DNA of 8,328 nt, taken from positions 1-8,328 of the forward strand of contig CANDEE010000065.1 of assembly GCA_947383685.1 (NCBI GenBank). Direction: 5' to 3'. Positions 6,340 to 8,328 of this stretch are shown here, in pieces. The notes under the pieces were generated by a model that worked only from the letters and a program-made list of their open reading frames with translations, did no database searches and was not told the DNA's origin. The stretch is from an uncultured Pseudoflavonifractor sp. (GTDB lineage: Bacteria; Bacillota; Clostridia; Oscillospirales; Oscillospiraceae). Numbering within the stretch: the first letter of the stretch is position 1; every line of letters starts with the position of its first letter. A program made the position numbers and the translations under genes.

Positions 6340-6403
6340 TTTTAGTCCAAGGAACGGGGCGGCTCCAAAGAGGGCCCTTCACAGAGGAAAGGTTTGGGTC
6401 AAT

Positions 6404-7732
6404 ATGCCTTCATCCGGTATCAAAGAAAAAAAGACAGGCTCCGGGGCGGGGATTGGCGCTGTGCTGATCCTCTGTGTTTTGGCGGTCTCCTGTGCCCTGG
6501 GACTGTTCCTGTTCCGGCAGCAGAACCAGCCGGGACCCGACCCCACCCCCACCCCCGTTCCCACCGCGGAGCCAACCCCAACTCCCCCGCCCCCCGATAC
6601 CGAGCCTCCGGTCATCGAAGGCCCTCACGATATGACGGTGGCGGTGGGTATGACCCTCTCCTACCGCAGCGGCGTCACAGCCGTGGACAAGGTGGACGGC
6701 AAGGTGAAGCTGGAGATCGACGCCTCCGCCGTGAACCTTACCGAGCCGGGGGAATATCCCGTCACCTATTGGGCCAAAGACAAGGCCGGTAACCGGGCGG
6801 AGACTTCTATCACCGTGACGGTGGTGGCGGTCTCCGGCGTGGATGACAACGACCCCACCGCCGACGTATCCGGGGAGGGTCCTGTGGCGCTGCCCCCCAT
6901 CGGAGAGGTCACCGCTGAAATGGTGGACGGGGAGGCTGACCGCATTTTAGGCAAGATTCTCTCCCCCTCCATGTCCCAGTGGGAACAGGCCAGGGCCATC
7001 TATAACTACGTCCACACCCACGTGAAGTACGTGGGCTCCTCGGACAAGTCCAGCTGGCTCATGGGGGCCTACGTGGGCTTCACCCGGGGCCGGGGGGACT
7101 GCTATAACTACTTTGCCTGCTCCAAGGCCCTCCTTGACCGGGCGGGCATCCCCAACGTAGACCTCTACCGGGTGGGCGGAGGCACCGACCATTACTGGCA
7201 GCTTGTAAACGTGGGCGGCGGCTGGTATCATTTCGACGCCTGCCCCCACCCCGACAGCTATCCCCTGAACTCCTTCCTGCTGGATGAGACGGCAGTCCGG
7301 GAATATACCGAGAAGTGCTCCCCCGTGCGGAGCAACTACTATGTATACGACTACGAAAACTGCCCCGTCACCGCGGTGGGCTTCCCCGTGGAGGAGCTGC
7401 CCCCGGAAAGCGAGCTTCCCGTAGAGACAGAGCTTCCCCCGGAGGGGGGCGAGGTATTGCTGCCCCCCGGCGTATTTGCCACAGAGCCTCCGGAGGTGGA
7501 GGCCACCCCGGAAATTACGGAAGCCATCCCGGAGGAGACCCAGGCAATCACGGAAACCACCCCGGAGCCTGTGCCGGAGCTTTCCCCCGCCCCTGTGGAG
7601 GAACCCACGCTGGAGCCTTCTATCGCTCCCCCGGAGGAGGGGCTTCCCTCCCCCGTCCCTGAACCCAGCCTGCCGGCGGTGGAAGCCCCGGCGGAATTGA
7701 CGGAAACACCCGGAAAGGAAGAAATACCATGA
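6404..7732 (+). CDS. Membrane-anchored transglutaminase-like protein with Ig-like domain
   Basis: Cell-surface protein of 442 residues with a papain-fold transglutaminase-like domain; such domains act as proteases, cross-linking enzymes or peptidoglycan-associated hydrolases, so the substrate here is open. Order: short basic N-terminus, membrane segment (about 14-37), Pro/Thr linker (43-66), an Ig-like domain of the DUF5011 kind (about 67-142, starting EPPVIEGP and ending GEYPVTYWAKDKAGN then a beta strand), and the transglutaminase core (about 170-325). The triad is Cys233 in GRGDCYNYFACSKALLDRAG, His263 in GGTDHYWQLVNV and Asp278 in WYHFDACP. A Pro/Glu/Thr-rich tail of more than 100 residues (about 329-442) follows, with no LPxTG signal. 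ATG 6404 is chosen because it gives the basic-hydrophobic N-terminus and follows AGAGGAAAGG; an upstream GTG (6257) would lie before the promoter. The gene overlaps the next by 4 bp. Confidence 0.88.
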   Translation: MPSSGIKEKKTGSGAGIGAVLILCVLAVSCALGLFLFRQQNQPGPDPTPTPVPTAEPTPTPPPPDTEPPVIEGPHDMTVAVGMTLSYRSGVTAVDKVDGKVKLEIDASAVNLTEPGEYPVTYWAKDKAGNRAETSITVTVVAVSGVDDNDPTADVSGEGPVALPPIGEVTAEMVDGEADRILGKILSPSMSQWEQARAIYNYVHTHVKYVGSSDKSSWLMGAYVGFTRGRGDCYNYFACSKALLDRAGIPNVDLYRVGGGTDHYWQLVNVGGGWYHFDACPHPDSYPLNSFLLDETAVREYTEKCSPVRSNYYVYDYENCPVTAVGFPVEELPPESELPVETELPPEGGEVLLPPGVFATEPPEVEATPEITEAIPEETQAITETTPEPVPELSPAPVEEPTLEPSIAPPEEGLPSPVPEPSLPAVEAPAELTETPGKEEIP

Positions 7733-8292
7733 ATCGAAATTCTGTTTTCACTGTCCTCACCGCCCTGGCCCTGACGGTGGGCCTTACCGCCTGCGGCGGC
7801 GGAGAGACCGCCCAGACTCCCACCCCCGCGCCCTCGGCTCCGGCGGCCCAGTCCGCCGCCCCGGAGGTAAGTCCCGCCACCTCCCAGGGTTTCCCCGCCG
7901 ATACCTACTTTTTCCTCTCCGGCGACTTTGCCATCTCCATCGGTCAGGACATGGCCGACGTGCTCGCCGCCCTGGGGGAGCCCCAGAGCTACTTTGAGGC
8001 CGCCTCCTGCGCCTTTGAGGGGCTGGACAAGACCTACACCTACTCCGGCTTTCAAATCACCACCCGCCCCGAAGGAGATAAAGATTATGTAAACTCCATT
8101 CTCCTCACCGATGACAGCGTGACTACCCCGGAAGGCCTTTACATCGGCTGTCTTAGGGCGGATGTAATGGACGCTTATAACTGCTCCTCGGAGGGAGATA
8201 GCGGTTCACTTATGTTAACCTTAGACAATACGACCCTCTCCTTCATTTTTCAGGACGACAAGGTTATCTCCATTGAATATCTGCCTGTCTGA
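7729..8292 (+). CDS. Lipoprotein with duplicated alpha/beta module, function unknown
   Basis: Secreted lipoprotein of 187 residues. The signal peptide ends in the lipobox LTAC with Cys22 as the lipidated residue, followed by a Pro/Ala/Thr-rich linker (about 27-54). The mature domain appears to hold two related units: ISIGQDMADVLAALGEP (about 70-86) followed by strands, and LYIGCLRADVMDAYNCSS (about 137-154) followed by strands ending FIFQDDKVISIEYLPV. The 'IG..(x)ADV..A.' helix plus beta-sheet pattern resembles the BamE/SmpA-BLIP fold, though I infer this from pattern only. Two Cys in the mature part (SCAF and NCSS regions) could pair. It starts inside the transglutaminase stop (ATGA overlap) with AAAGGAA 8 nt upstream, so the two are translationally coupled and probably work together on the cell surface. 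The remaining 36 bases after the stop hold no gene. Confidence 0.85.
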   Translation: MNRNSVFTVLTALALTVGLTACGGGETAQTPTPAPSAPAAQSAAPEVSPATSQGFPADTYFFLSGDFAISIGQDMADVLAALGEPQSYFEAASCAFEGLDKTYTYSGFQITTRPEGDKDYVNSILLTDDSVTTPEGLYIGCLRADVMDAYNCSSEGDSGSLMLTLDNTTLSFIFQDDKVISIEYLPV

Positions 8293-8328
8293 GAGCGGAG
8301 CTCCAGGAGCTGCCATAGAAAAATAGCC

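Noticed and set aside
6257..6403. GTG-initiated N-terminal extension of the transglutaminase-like protein
   Set aside because: The extension would start upstream of the predicted promoter (6311-6339) and bury the membrane segment; ATG 6404 fits the promoter and ribosome-binding site.
6539..6600. C-rich tract that looks like a DNA repeat or possible i-motif
   Set aside because: It encodes the Pro/Thr linker between membrane segment and Ig-like domain and is explained by coding low complexity.
8293..8328. AGCTCC-A-GGAGCT inverted repeat after the lipoprotein stop, as a terminator
   Set aside because: The loop is too small for the full pairing, the usable stem is about 4 bp, and no T tract follows before the window ends.
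1..8328. CRISPR array, tRNA or rRNA genes, insertion sequences, phage genes
   Set aside because: No regularly spaced repeats, transposase or integrase motifs, or tRNA-like cloverleaf signals were seen on either strand.

Overview
The window looks like the chromosome of a GC-rich, Gram-positive gut-type Firmicute (Clostridia; an Oscillospiraceae-like genome is my best guess). The reasons are consensus sigma-A promoters, a lipobox lipoprotein, a Dlt-type envelope acylation system, and strongly GC-biased codons with long antisense shadow frames. The taxonomic call is an inference.

Layout. The left three quarters (1-6171) is read entirely on the minus strand. From the promoter at about 6266 leftward the genes are: a DltA-like adenylation enzyme (6171-4651), a stand-alone carrier protein (4644-4414), an MBOAT acyltransferase (4413-2824), an SGNH-fold DltD-like transferase (2799-1759), a 308-bp low-GC gap with odd repeats, and an asparagine synthetase that runs off the left edge (1450-1). 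The first four genes are packed within 0-24 bp of each other and form one operon in the order A-C-B-D, not the canonical dltXABCD. The right quarter (6404-8292) is a divergent two-gene plus-strand operon: a membrane-anchored extracytoplasmic transglutaminase-like protein with an Ig-like domain, overlapping by 4 bp a lipoprotein with a repeated alpha/beta fold. Both operons start from near-consensus promoters placed back to back in the 232-bp intergenic region.

How the parts fit. The four-gene block has every step of a trans-envelope (amino)acyl relay. The adenylating enzyme loads a substrate on the carrier protein, the MBOAT takes it across the membrane, and the SGNH protein delivers it to an external polymer. 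Three details depart from textbook teichoic-acid D-alanylation. There is no DltX microprotein; instead the MBOAT ends in FIYNRF, which resembles the Tyr-containing C-terminal acyl-shuttle hexapeptide. The SGNH partner carries Cys in place of the catalytic Ser (GDC59). The adenylation pocket lacks the Cys that DltA uses for D-Ala selection (Gly276 here) and differs from DltA at most other pocket positions. I therefore read this as a Dlt-like system of unknown substrate, possibly linked to cell-wall amidation by the neighbouring AsnB. It is the most interesting content of the window.
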